Shown: one piece after another, positions 17,699 to 25,280 of the stretch
Position numbering within the stretch: position 1 is the stretch's first letter
Layout: the number at the start of each line of letters is the position of its first letter
From: Candidatus Enterococcus moelleringii
GTDB taxonomy: Bacteria > Bacillota > Bacilli > Lactobacillales > Enterococcaceae
Assembly (NCBI RefSeq): GCF_017377575.1
Contig: NZ_JAFREM010000027.1
Coordinates: 1 to 64,000, forward strand
Direction: 5' to 3'
Length of the DNA stretch: 64,000 nucleotides
Made by a program: the position numbers and the translations under genes
The notes under the pieces: generated by a model
What the model saw: the letters and a program-made list of their open reading frames with translations, nothing else
What the model was told of the DNA's origin: nothing
Database searches by the model: none

Positions 17699-18664
17699 CT
17701 ATTTCGGTTCTTCAATGCTGGCTGGGTCAATGCCTAACGCTTCAGCCATATCTTCGTTTACGTAGAAAGCTAAGTCTCTAGCACTTTCAACCGGCATCGT
17801 TTGCGGTTCAGCTTCGCCATCTAAAATCTTCGCAGCCATTTCCCCGGTTTGTTTACCTAAAGAAACATAATCCACTCCTAAGGTAACCAATCCGCCTTCT
17901 TTTACTTGATTCACAGAACCAGCAACTAATGGAATTTTATGCTGTTTAACTACTTCACCAACCACGGTAGCGGCACTGGCGAAAGTACTGTCAGTTGGGA
18001 TATAAATGGCGTCTACTTCGCTGGCTACTGACTCAGTTGCCTGCTGTACATCATTAGTGCTGGTAGCATTGCGTACCATAATTTCTAGTCCAAGCTCTTC
18101 TAAATATTCAGTCGCAACATCAATTTGAATTTGTGAATTCACTTCACCGGCATTGTAAAGCAGGCCGACTTTTTTCGCATCAGGTGTTACTGATAAAAGC
18201 AAATCAATTTGTTTTGTAATAGGTGACAGGTTAGTGGTCCCTGACATATTAGTTCCCGGTTCTTCATAAGTTTTCACTAGTTTTGCTGCTTTCAAGTCAG
18301 TCACTGCTGTTACCAGTGCTGGAATATCTGTCGTGCCATTAGCAATTGATTGTCCTGCTGGCGTGCCGATTCCCAGCAACAAGTCAGGCTGATCCTTGAT
18401 TAATTTTTCACTCATACTTTTTAGGTTGTCTTGATTATTTTGGGCATTTTGGTAAGCAATTTCTAAGTTTTCCCCTTCAACATAGCCGTTTTCAGCCAAG
18501 CCTTCTTTGAAACCTTCGTAAGCCTCGTCGAAAGAACCATGCTGTACTGTCTGTAAGACACCAACCTTTTTCACCGATTCATCCGAACTAGCATCGCCTT
18601 GTCCACAAGCACCTAACATCAATAAACTAACTAAACCTAATCCTACCAATACATTCTTTTTCAT
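17699..18664 (-). CDS. TrpX-like ABC transporter substrate-binding lipoprotein (orphan)
   Basis: A 321-residue lipoprotein: signal peptide with lipobox LMLGACGQG (Cys about residue 20) and an ABC_sub_bind domain (COG2984/TrpX type: VGVLQTVQHGSFDEAYEGFK, GIGTPAGQSIANGTTDIPAL). Relatives bind tryptophan, tyrosine or other aromatic amino acids and are normally encoded with a permease and an ATPase; neither is present here, so it may serve a transporter encoded elsewhere. ATG 18664 follows AAGGAG. Its leader encodes a Phe-rich peptide and a terminator. Its start region matches the antisense sequence of the sRNA array at 59.9-61.4 kb. Confidence 0.87.
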   Translation of the reverse strand: MKKNVLVGLGLVSLLMLGACGQGDASSDESVKKVGVLQTVQHGSFDEAYEGFKEGLAENGYVEGENLEIAYQNAQNNQDNLKSMSEKLIKDQPDLLLGIGTPAGQSIANGTTDIPALVTAVTDLKAAKLVKTYEEPGTNMSGTTNLSPITKQIDLLLSVTPDAKKVGLLYNAGEVNSQIQIDVATEYLEELGLEIMVRNATSTNDVQQATESVASEVDAIYIPTDSTFASAATVVGEVVKQHKIPLVAGSVNQVKEGGLVTLGVDYVSLGKQTGEMAAKILDGEAEPQTMPVESARDLAFYVNEDMAEALGIDPASIEEPK

Positions 18665-18689
18665 TTTTACATTCTCCTTTTCCATAAAA

Positions 18690-18722
18690 AAATCATCCAC
18701 TCAGTAAACTAAGTGGATGATG
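18690..18722 (-). terminator. Leader terminator (attenuator) before the trpX-like gene
   Basis: On the minus strand ATCATCCACTTAG pairs with CTGAGTGGATGAT across four bases, followed by seven T. It ends about 25 nt before the gene start, so most transcripts should stop here unless an antiterminator forms. Confidence 0.88.
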
Positions 18723-18925
18723 GGAATACGAGAATAGAATTCTTCAGCCACTTCGATTACTTCTACGTGGCTGGTGGTACGTCAAAATACTTTAGCCATC
18801 ATAGATAGATACAAAACGTAGGTCGTTTGCATCCATCTTGATGAATACAAACCTATCTAAAAAAGCTAAAGAAAAAGCTGTTATTCAGTTGTGAGTGATT
18901 TCTGTTCATCATAAGGATGACCTCC
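18723..18925 (-). promoter_or_regulatory. Leader C: upstream-ORF regulatory RNA of the trpX-like gene
   Basis: A GGAGG site and a 19-codon Phe-rich ORF are followed by a nested long hairpin (CTTTAGC and TAGATAG pair with CTATCTA and GCTAAAG), the motif GTATTTTGACGTACC (plus GGTACGTCAAAATAC at 18776-18790), a hairpin AGCCAC/GTGGCT and the terminator. ATGATGAACAGA and GTACC are shared with leader B. No T-box sequence is seen in the sense direction. Confidence 0.55.
18853..18912 (-). CDS. Upstream leader ORF, 19 codons, Phe-rich
   Basis: ATG 18912 has GGAGG 8 nt upstream. The predicted peptide is MMNRNHSQLNNSFFFSFFR, with five Phe codons among its last seven residues, then TAG. This resembles pheA-type leader peptides, in which stalling at Phe codons controls a downstream terminator. 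The run lies in a T-rich stretch, so composition alone could produce it; the strong RBS and the following attenuator support translation. Confidence 0.5.
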   Translation of the reverse strand: MMNRNHSQLNNSFFFSFFR

Positions 18926-19051
18926 AACTTCTAATTGATGATTAGTATACACTGAGAAAAATGAGATGTAAATAAGAAATTTAAACTTTTTTCGATTTTT
19001 CGTAAGAAATCCCTTCGAATTTTGACTTTCCACTCGATTTTCAGTAAAATA

Positions 19052-19065
19052 AGAACGTACGTTCG
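19052..19065 (+). promoter_or_regulatory. LexA/DinR-type SOS box
   Basis: AGAACGTACGTTCG fits the Gram-positive SOS consensus CGAAC-N4-GTTCG with one end mismatch and is fully palindromic through its core. It lies 22 nt before the radical-SAM gene, where it would block initiation. This suggests DNA-damage induction of the cassette. Confidence 0.65.
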
Positions 19066-19086
19066 CATTAAATAAGGAGAGATTCG

Positions 19087-20385
19087 ATGGAACTGACAAG
19101 AAAGATAGAGATTTTAGCCGAATCAGCGAAATATGATGTGTCCTGTTCCAGCAGCGGGGTTACCAAGAATACCCGCGAAGGATCCGTCGGCAGCACCGCT
19201 GTTTCCGGCATTTGCCATTCATTTACCCCTGATGGCCGCTGTGTGTCGTTGTTGAAGCTGCTATTCACTAATGCGTGCATCTTCGATTGCCACTATTGCA
19301 TCAACCGCAAATCAAACGCGATTCCTCGGGCCACCTTCACGCCTCAAGAAGTCGCCGATTTGACGATGGATTTTTATATACGCAACTATATAGAAGGATT
19401 GTTTCTAAGCTCAGCGATTATCAAAAATGTTGATTACACCTGTGAGCTGCTGATCAAAACCTTGAAAATCCTGCGGCAGGAAAAAGGGTTTCGCGGCTAT
19501 ATCCATGTCAAAGCCATTCCTGGTGCCGACGAGAAATTAATCGAAGAGCTGGGTTTTCTGGCTGACCGGATGAGTGTTAATGTGGAGCTGCCCTCCAGAG
19601 AGAGCTTGAAATTATTAGCACCCGACAAAGATCCTTATGCCTTATATAAACCCATGAAGCAGATCACCACTAAGAAAAAAGAAGAAGCTCTCTTACCGGC
19701 GATTAAAAAAGGCCCCAGCTTTGTCCCAGCCGGTCAGTCGACTCAAATGATTATCGGGGCCAGTCCAGAAAGTGACCGATCGATTGTCAAAATTGCCGAG
19801 AATTTGTATCAACGCTATGAGTTAAAACGGGTCTATTATTCTGCCTATATTCCTGTCAATCAGGACTCGTTGCTGCCGGCGATTACTACAGAACCGCCGC
19901 TACTGCGGGAGCATCGTTTATATCAAGCCGACTGGTTGATGCGCTTTTACCGTTTTTCAGCTGACGAAATTTTGTCGGATGAAAAGCCGAATTTTAATTT
20001 ATACTTAGATCCGAAAGCAAACTGGGCGGTCCAAAATTACCACCTTTTTCCGATAGATGTTCAAACAGCTTCTTATGATATGTTGCTGCGGGTGCCAGGA
20101 ATCGGCCCAAAAAGCGCCCAGAATATCGTAAAGGCTCGAAAATACTATCGACTCCATTTAAGTGATTTGAAGAAGCTGGGGATCGTCATTAAGCGAGCAC
20201 AGTATTTTATCGCCTGCAATCACGAAACACCTGCCGGCTTAATCCGTGATCCAGAATGGGTGATTACGTCGCTGATTTCCTCCAAGCAATACCAGACCTT
20301 GAAACAGCTTAATACCCAGAGCAAAGCCGAGCAGCTGTCCTTGTTTGATGTTGAGCGATTCGAACATGCTCAAGAAAGCAGGTGA
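19087..20385 (+). CDS. Putative DNA modification/repair radical SAM protein (COG4277, TIGR03916-like)
   Basis: A 432-residue iron-sulfur enzyme. The radical-SAM cluster motif is CIFDCHYC (about residues 60-67); the C-terminal half has a helix-hairpin-helix (LLRVPGIGPKSAQNIVKARK) expected to bind DNA. The family is routinely found next to the TIGR03915 protein that follows here and is described only as a putative DNA-repair or modification enzyme; the reaction is unknown. ATG 19087 follows AAGGAGA. A LexA-type box just upstream argues for DNA-damage control. The family is certain; the chemistry is not. Confidence 0.88.
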   Translation: MELTRKIEILAESAKYDVSCSSSGVTKNTREGSVGSTAVSGICHSFTPDGRCVSLLKLLFTNACIFDCHYCINRKSNAIPRATFTPQEVADLTMDFYIRNYIEGLFLSSAIIKNVDYTCELLIKTLKILRQEKGFRGYIHVKAIPGADEKLIEELGFLADRMSVNVELPSRESLKLLAPDKDPYALYKPMKQITTKKKEEALLPAIKKGPSFVPAGQSTQMIIGASPESDRSIVKIAENLYQRYELKRVYYSAYIPVNQDSLLPAITTEPPLLREHRLYQADWLMRFYRFSADEILSDEKPNFNLYLDPKANWAVQNYHLFPIDVQTASYDMLLRVPGIGPKSAQNIVKARKYYRLHLSDLKKLGIVIKRAQYFIACNHETPAGLIRDPEWVITSLISSKQYQTLKQLNTQSKAEQLSLFDVERFEHAQESR

Positions 20386-20389
20386 GAAC

Positions 20390-21133
20390 ATGCGAGAGGT
20401 TCCAGAGACTTGGGAGTACGACGGCAGCTTTTACGGCTTTCTTTGTTTGGTGGATCGTGCTTTTTCACAAAAAGTCTTTCCAACACTTATCCTAACGCCA
20501 GAAACGGCTTTGGAAAGCCTGTTTCTAGGGGATTTGATAGAGACCGATGAAGCCAGAGCGCACAAAATCTATCGTCGCTTGCAGCAGCGTTTGACGCCTG
20601 AAAATCTCCGCTTTATTCAAACGGGCTTTTACGCAACGCTAGTGAATAAAGAACGTTGTCTGTTGGATACGATCGAAATTGCCTTAGGTACAAAGGATTC
20701 ATTGGAGAATTTTATCGGCCATCCATCTGTTTTACCTGTCAAAAAAAGCATTAAAACTTTGTTAGGGGAGGTTCATCTATTTACTGGTTTTGTTCGTTTT
20801 GAATATGTAGGAAAAATATTGTTCAGCAAAATCGCCCCTAAGCATTATTCACTGCCTTTTTTATGCCCGCATTTTGTTGAACGTTATTTTAATGAGCAAA
20901 TGATGATTTATGATGAGACCCATCGTCTGTTGGCCCTGATCGATCATGGTCAAGTAACCTTAATCGAAGACAGCGAGTGCCCGGAAATCAAAGCAACAGA
21001 TGAAGAGCAAGAAATTCAAGACCAATGGCGCGCCTTTCTTGGAGCGGTCACCATCAAGGAACGGATCAATCCCCGGGTGCAGATGGGACATTTGCCATTG
21101 CGCTTTCGGGGAAATATGGTGGAGTTTGAATAG
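20390..21133 (+). CDS. TIGR03915-family putative DNA metabolism protein
   Basis: A 247-residue protein that accompanies the radical-SAM gene, starting 5 nt after its stop. It contains WEYDGSFYGFLCLVDRAF at the N-terminus, TGFVRFEYVGKILFSKIAPK in the middle, and the conserved HFVERYFNEQMMIYDETHR near residues 165-185, all typical of this uncharacterised family; in other bacteria it can be fused to a uracil-DNA glycosylase domain. ATG 20390 follows AGGTGAG; an upstream ATG at 20345 lies inside the previous gene. It is probably the partner of the radical-SAM enzyme in repair of a damaged base. Confidence 0.82.
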   Translation: MREVPETWEYDGSFYGFLCLVDRAFSQKVFPTLILTPETALESLFLGDLIETDEARAHKIYRRLQQRLTPENLRFIQTGFYATLVNKERCLLDTIEIALGTKDSLENFIGHPSVLPVKKSIKTLLGEVHLFTGFVRFEYVGKILFSKIAPKHYSLPFLCPHFVERYFNEQMMIYDETHRLLALIDHGQVTLIEDSECPEIKATDEEQEIQDQWRAFLGAVTIKERINPRVQMGHLPLRFRGNMVEFE

Positions 21134-21159
21134 GTGTCTTATGTATAGAAAGAAAAAGT

Positions 21160-21207
21160 GTCTCGTTGTTTATCCCATAACAGGTAAACAGCGAGACGCT
21201 TTTTAGA
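21160..21207. terminator. Intrinsic terminator (bidirectional)
   Basis: GTCTCGTTGTTT pairs with AAACAGCGAGAC (one G-U), followed by GCTTTTTAG; the left side is A-rich. It lies between the DNA-metabolism gene and the convergent C39-peptidase gene. Confidence 0.8.
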
Positions 21208-21219
21208 GTTTAAAGCAGC

Positions 21220-22476
21220 TTATCGAACAACAACTGCAAATTTTTTCAAATTGTAGCTGGCTTCAAATTTTGCTCCAGCAACCCAATACTTGCCGCCATT
21301 TGGATCTGATACATGGTACGTGTTGTTGCTTTCATTAAATCCATCCAAAGTCAAGATGTGGGCATTATCTATCCCAGTTCCCCAGAAATACTTGCCATAT
21401 TTAGGACTATCCAAGTTTAAAGTCACATAAACAACAACGGGGTTACCATTTTTAAGTTCTTGTTTTAAAGTCCCCACCGATGAATTTGAAATATTGGCTA
21501 CTTTTCCGTAACGACTACCCCAACTTGCTAATGGTGCGGGAAAAATAGATTGGTAGACATCCTCCATAATTCTATCTGGACGCCCAGCAAAGCCATTGTT
21601 AGGATTGTTATCGCTAGCTAGCGGCATTTCTTTAATAAAGGAATTTAAATTGTAATTCTTAGCATAGCCTTTCAACTGTAATGCTTGTAGCAAAGCAGCA
21701 GCTTCACAGCCCATCGGCATGCCGGCTGTGTTTTGATTAATATAAGGAGCATTAAGCAAAGCATAGTCGCTTACAGAAGTTGCTCCACCAACTGCATACC
21801 AAGCAATGCCCTCATAGCGCCAACCAACTCGTTGCAGATTATCCCTTTCTGCTCCGTTTAATGTATAGTGATGGGAACCCGCTTTTGCATTAGGATTATA
21901 TAGTCGATACAAGGGTAGTCCGTCAGACGGTGAATACCAGCTAATTCCTTCATCGCGCCAACCAACCCCCTTTAAATGATCTCTTTCGTTGGCATCTAAA
22001 GTATAATGGTGATCTCCTGCATTAGGGTTGTACAACCGATAAACGGGTTGTCCGCCTTCCGGAGCCGACCAGCCGACACCTTCATAATTCCAGCCGGCAT
22101 TTACAGTAATGTCTCGCTCAATACCGTTTGCGGTATAGAAATGTTCCCCGCTGTTAGGATTATACAGCCGATACATTGGGATGCTTGCTGCTTTCGTTTG
22201 AACTGTTGAAAAAGTGGCCGGAGTCATTGCTGGCGCCACTTCAGAAGGCTCAACTGCAGCTTCTTGCGGTTCTGTCGCTGCTGATGTGACAGCAGGGGAA
22301 ACTTCTGGGACAACATCAACTGAATCATCCAATTCGTTTGTATCTGAAGCTTGAACCTCAGATGTCATTGTGTCAGAAGATACCGTAGTCTCTTCGACTG
22401 CGAAACCATTTACGCTGCCCAAAAAGGTTGAAGCAAGAATGGTTGTACAAAATAACAAGCTAACACTTTTTTTCAT
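21220..22476 (-). CDS. Secreted C39-like cysteine peptidase with three DUF5648-like repeats
   Basis: A 418-residue exported protein. A signal peptide (about 1-27) and an acidic Ser/Thr/Pro linker are followed by three modules of about 45 residues starting MYRLYNPNSGEHFYT, each ending ..GWxxEGxxW (DUF5648-like), then a papain-like C39_2 domain: GMPMGCEAAALLQALQ holds the catalytic Cys, NAHILTLDGF the His and SDPNG the Asp. It probably cleaves a peptide bond at the cell surface; the repeats may bind wall polymer. ATG 22476 has GGAGG at 11 nt. It is divergent from a related gene at 22697. Its first codons match the sRNA-array antisense sequence. Confidence 0.85.
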   Translation of the reverse strand: MKKSVSLLFCTTILASTFLGSVNGFAVEETTVSSDTMTSEVQASDTNELDDSVDVVPEVSPAVTSAATEPQEAAVEPSEVAPAMTPATFSTVQTKAASIPMYRLYNPNSGEHFYTANGIERDITVNAGWNYEGVGWSAPEGGQPVYRLYNPNAGDHHYTLDANERDHLKGVGWRDEGISWYSPSDGLPLYRLYNPNAKAGSHHYTLNGAERDNLQRVGWRYEGIAWYAVGGATSVSDYALLNAPYINQNTAGMPMGCEAAALLQALQLKGYAKNYNLNSFIKEMPLASDNNPNNGFAGRPDRIMEDVYQSIFPAPLASWGSRYGKVANISNSSVGTLKQELKNGNPVVVYVTLNLDSPKYGKYFWGTGIDNAHILTLDGFNESNNTYHVSDPNGGKYWVAGAKFEASYNLKKFAVVVR

Positions 22477-22696
22477 TAGTATATACTCCTCCATATCCAT
22501 TAAAATCTAATATATAATTCGTTAGTAATTTCTTTTATTCTATCACTAGCAACTAAAATATACTACAAGAATAGTTTTTATTTTGAGTTAAAAAGTTATC
22601 GCTGGGAGTGGGCAAATTTCTTTGACAAAAATGATTCATGTAGTTTAGAATTTGATTAAGATAATAATTGTTTTTATCAAATTCGGAGGTGGCACA

Positions 22697-24286
22697 ATGA
22701 ATTTTAGGCAGGATAAGAAGAATAACAAGAAATATTTGCTAATCGTAGCAGGACTATTATTTTCAACGACATTATACGAGCAAAAAAGTGATACAGCGTT
22801 TGCTTCGGAGCTGGGAAATGAAGCAGTAGTAGTAGAAAACTCTGCAAATAATACAGCAGCAATTATGGAAGCGCCTCCTGGAGTGGTGGATAGTAGCCAA
22901 GAGAGCGTCAACAGTGAAGAACCAGCAATTACTGTACCATCTGATACAATAGAATCTGAAGACCCCCCAGCTCCACAACTACCTGAAAAACCAGATAATT
23001 CTTCGGAAAATGAAGTGCCTGTTGTGGAGGATGAGCAAGACAGTCAAAACGAAGAGGCTGCTGTAGAAGAGGAAGACATTCAAAATGAGGACTCGGCGGT
23101 AGAGAAGGAAGATACTCCAAGTGAACTTCCTGCTGTAGAAGAGGAGCAGTCAAAAGACAAAACAGAAAGCAGCCAAGCGGCAGATACGGCTGTTATTCCT
23201 GATAAAAAGCAAACCGCTCCCGCTGCACAAGCACCGGTGAAGAAAGCAGAACCGCAAAAAGCAGCAGTAAAAGCAGCCGAATTACCAACGAAAGCTCGAG
23301 CAGCAGCACCGAAAGCACCGGTGCAGGATGTACCAATCTTTAGAATTTACAACCCGAACTCTGGCGAGCATTTTTATACGATGAACGGCTATGAACGAGA
23401 TATGCTTAGCCGGATTGGTTGGCGTTACGAAGGGATTGGCTGGCGGTCAGTATTATCTGGCATCGAAGTCTTCCGGCTATACAATCCTAATTCTGGCGAA
23501 CACTTCTATACAATGAATGGTAATGAACGGGACAATTTGAAAGGGCACGGCTGGCGCTACGAAGGAATTGGTTGGCACACGCTAGGCGATGGCATGCCGG
23601 TTTACCGCGTGTACAACCCTAATGGCGGGGTGGGCGCACACCATTACACCGTAAACGGCAATGAACGAGATCATTTAACTAGTGTCGGCTGGCGTTATGA
23701 GGGAATTGGCTGGTACAGCACTCCGTTCCAACCAGAAAGTGTAGTGCAATGGGCTTCTGGATTTTTCGGAATTACGCGAGATCAAATTGTCAATGAATTG
23801 AGTAAACATGAAAATGACCGTTACTATTTGTATACACCATTTAGAGGCCTTACTGCTAATGCAAGTACTTCAATGAGTCCGAACGGAGACCCGAATGGCA
23901 GCGGACCGGGCATGAACTGTACCGGCTTTATCGCAAGTGTTATCCAAAGAGCTGGCGGTAATTTAGGTGCCATTACGAATGTGGCAAATGCTTGGGGCGG
24001 TGTAGGAAATGGCTATAACTGGCGAGATGCACTGACTAAAAATGTACAATATGAAACTTACGGCTCGGTAAGTTCATTATTACAAAGCGGATTAGCTAAA
24101 AAAGGTGACATTTTGTATTTTGAGCCTGATTATTCTCAACCAGGTTATGATTGCCACCTAGGCTTTTTCTGGGGAAATACACCAAATCACGACAGAATAT
24201 GGCACAGTACCTTCCCGCATAATAACATGTCTAATATTAAATCGATGACACCTTGGACGAAAATATACTTGTTCCGTCAAGGTTAA
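22697..24286 (+). CDS. Secreted NlpC/P60-like hydrolase with three DUF5648-like repeats
   Basis: A 529-residue exported protein: hydrophobic N-terminus (YLLIVAGLLFSTTLYEQKSD), a long acidic Glu/Pro/Asp linker (about 30-190), three DUF5648-like modules (IFRIYNPNSGEHFYTMNGYE; ERDNLKGHGWRYEGIGW) and a C-terminal NlpC/P60-like domain in which GMNCTGFIASVIQ provides the Cys and DCHLGFFWG the His. A peptidoglycan-related role is likely. ATG 22697 follows GGAGGTGG. It shares its repeats with the divergent C39 gene, so the two arose from a common repeat scaffold joined to different hydrolases. Confidence 0.8.
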   Translation: MNFRQDKKNNKKYLLIVAGLLFSTTLYEQKSDTAFASELGNEAVVVENSANNTAAIMEAPPGVVDSSQESVNSEEPAITVPSDTIESEDPPAPQLPEKPDNSSENEVPVVEDEQDSQNEEAAVEEEDIQNEDSAVEKEDTPSELPAVEEEQSKDKTESSQAADTAVIPDKKQTAPAAQAPVKKAEPQKAAVKAAELPTKARAAAPKAPVQDVPIFRIYNPNSGEHFYTMNGYERDMLSRIGWRYEGIGWRSVLSGIEVFRLYNPNSGEHFYTMNGNERDNLKGHGWRYEGIGWHTLGDGMPVYRVYNPNGGVGAHHYTVNGNERDHLTSVGWRYEGIGWYSTPFQPESVVQWASGFFGITRDQIVNELSKHENDRYYLYTPFRGLTANASTSMSPNGDPNGSGPGMNCTGFIASVIQRAGGNLGAITNVANAWGGVGNGYNWRDALTKNVQYETYGSVSSLLQSGLAKKGDILYFEPDYSQPGYDCHLGFFWGNTPNHDRIWHSTFPHNNMSNIKSMTPWTKIYLFRQG

Positions 24287-24289
24287 TAT

Positions 24290-24334
24290 CAGGCCAATTG
24301 ATCTCTGCATCTAGAGATCAATTGGCCTGTTTTG
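24290..24334 (+). terminator. Intrinsic terminator
   Basis: CAGGCCAATTGATCTCT is mirrored by AGAGATCAATTGGCCTG, an uninterrupted 17-bp stem with a short loop, followed by TTTTGTG. Confidence 0.88.
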
Positions 24335-24449
24335 TGTCAAAAAATACCACTTTAGCTGAGAGTTTTACTGCTTAATCCTTCCTAATGCAATTTCCACGAA
24401 AATTTTGCCGACTGATGATATGATTGGAACGAAAGAAAGGAAGAGAGCA

Positions 24450-25169
24450 ATGAAAAAATGGAAAAAAATCCTGCTGATTGTTTTAATTGGCATTGTAGTT
24501 ATTGCTGTCGGCGGAGTTGCATATCTGCAAACCCAGACATATCCGCCGGCAAGACCTGCGGAACAAACTGCTCAAAGGGCAGAAGAAAGCAGTGATTGGC
24601 TGTACTTCCCATCAGAGGACCAAAGCAAGCCTATAGTCATTTTTTATCCAGGCGCACTAGTGGACCCAGAGAGCTACAGTGTATGGGCTGAAAGTCTGGC
24701 ACAGTCAGGTTATCCGGTATACGTGCTAAAAATGCCCTTGGATTTAGCAGTTTTGGCGCCTAACCGTGCAGAAAAGGTATTGGAAGAGCAGCCTGAACGC
24801 TCTTATGTGGTTGGCGGTCATTCGTTAGGCGGTGTTATGGCCAGCCGTTTTGCTGCTGAAAATGCCGAACATTTAAAGGGTGTGTTCTTTTTAGCTAGTT
24901 ATCCAGATGAAAAAGGCAGTCTAGCGAATAAAGAAGTACCAGTTCTTTCCTTAACAGCAGAAAACGACCAAGTTTTGAATCAAGCAGCTTATAAAGAATC
25001 TAAACAAGAACTTCCTGAGAATGCAGAATATCAAGAAATTGCAGGCGGCAACCATGCCGGATTTGGCGCATATGGTCCGCAAAAAGGTGATGGGGAATCT
25101 ACAATTGATGATCAAAATCAACAGGTAGCTGACCGCTTGCTGGCTTGGCTAGAAAACGATGTAAAATAA
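24450..25169 (+). CDS. Membrane-anchored alpha/beta hydrolase
   Basis: A 239-residue protein with an N-terminal membrane anchor (ILLIVLIGIVVIAVGGVAYL) and an extracytoplasmic alpha/beta-hydrolase domain. GGHSLGGVMASRFAA contains the nucleophile elbow (GHSLGG, Ser), and GGNHAGFGAYG near the C-terminus the likely catalytic His; the Asp may be in LTAENDQV. Relatives are annotated as alpha/beta hydrolase or carboxymethylenebutenolidase; the substrate is unknown. ATG 24450 follows GGAAGAG, and an upstream in-frame start at 24405 has no RBS. Confidence 0.85.
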   Translation: MKKWKKILLIVLIGIVVIAVGGVAYLQTQTYPPARPAEQTAQRAEESSDWLYFPSEDQSKPIVIFYPGALVDPESYSVWAESLAQSGYPVYVLKMPLDLAVLAPNRAEKVLEEQPERSYVVGGHSLGGVMASRFAAENAEHLKGVFFLASYPDEKGSLANKEVPVLSLTAENDQVLNQAAYKESKQELPENAEYQEIAGGNHAGFGAYGPQKGDGESTIDDQNQQVADRLLAWLENDVK

Positions 25170-25176
25170 GAAAAAG

Positions 25177-25209
25177 GGCTGATCATTTTCAAGTGATCGG
25201 CTTTTTTAG
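25177..25209 (+). terminator. Intrinsic terminator
   Basis: GCTGATCA pairs with TGATCGGC (one G-U) around an 8-nt loop, followed by TTTTTTAG; it separates the hydrolase from the crt operon. Confidence 0.82.
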
Positions 25210-25233
25210 TATCTTTTTGGGCTGTATACTTTT

Positions 25234-25257
25234 ACTTATCAAGTGATAAGTTATAAA
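25234..25257 (+). promoter_or_regulatory. crt operon promoter with palindromic operator
   Basis: ACTTATCA-AG-TGATAAGT (25234-25251) is a perfect 8-bp-arm palindrome directly followed by the -10 TATAAA (25252-25257), so a bound repressor would cover the promoter. The TetR gene at the end of the same operon is the obvious candidate binder. Inferred from symmetry and position. Confidence 0.6.
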
Positions 25258-25280
25258 ATGATTAAAGGAGGAGAATGTCG

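Noticed and set aside
18760-18790. Plus-strand GGCTGGTGGTACG, which resembles a T-box GGTGGTACC core.
   Set aside because: It is on the strand opposite to the trpX-like gene, no T-box stem I or terminator follows in that direction, and the nearest plus-strand gene has its own SOS-type control.
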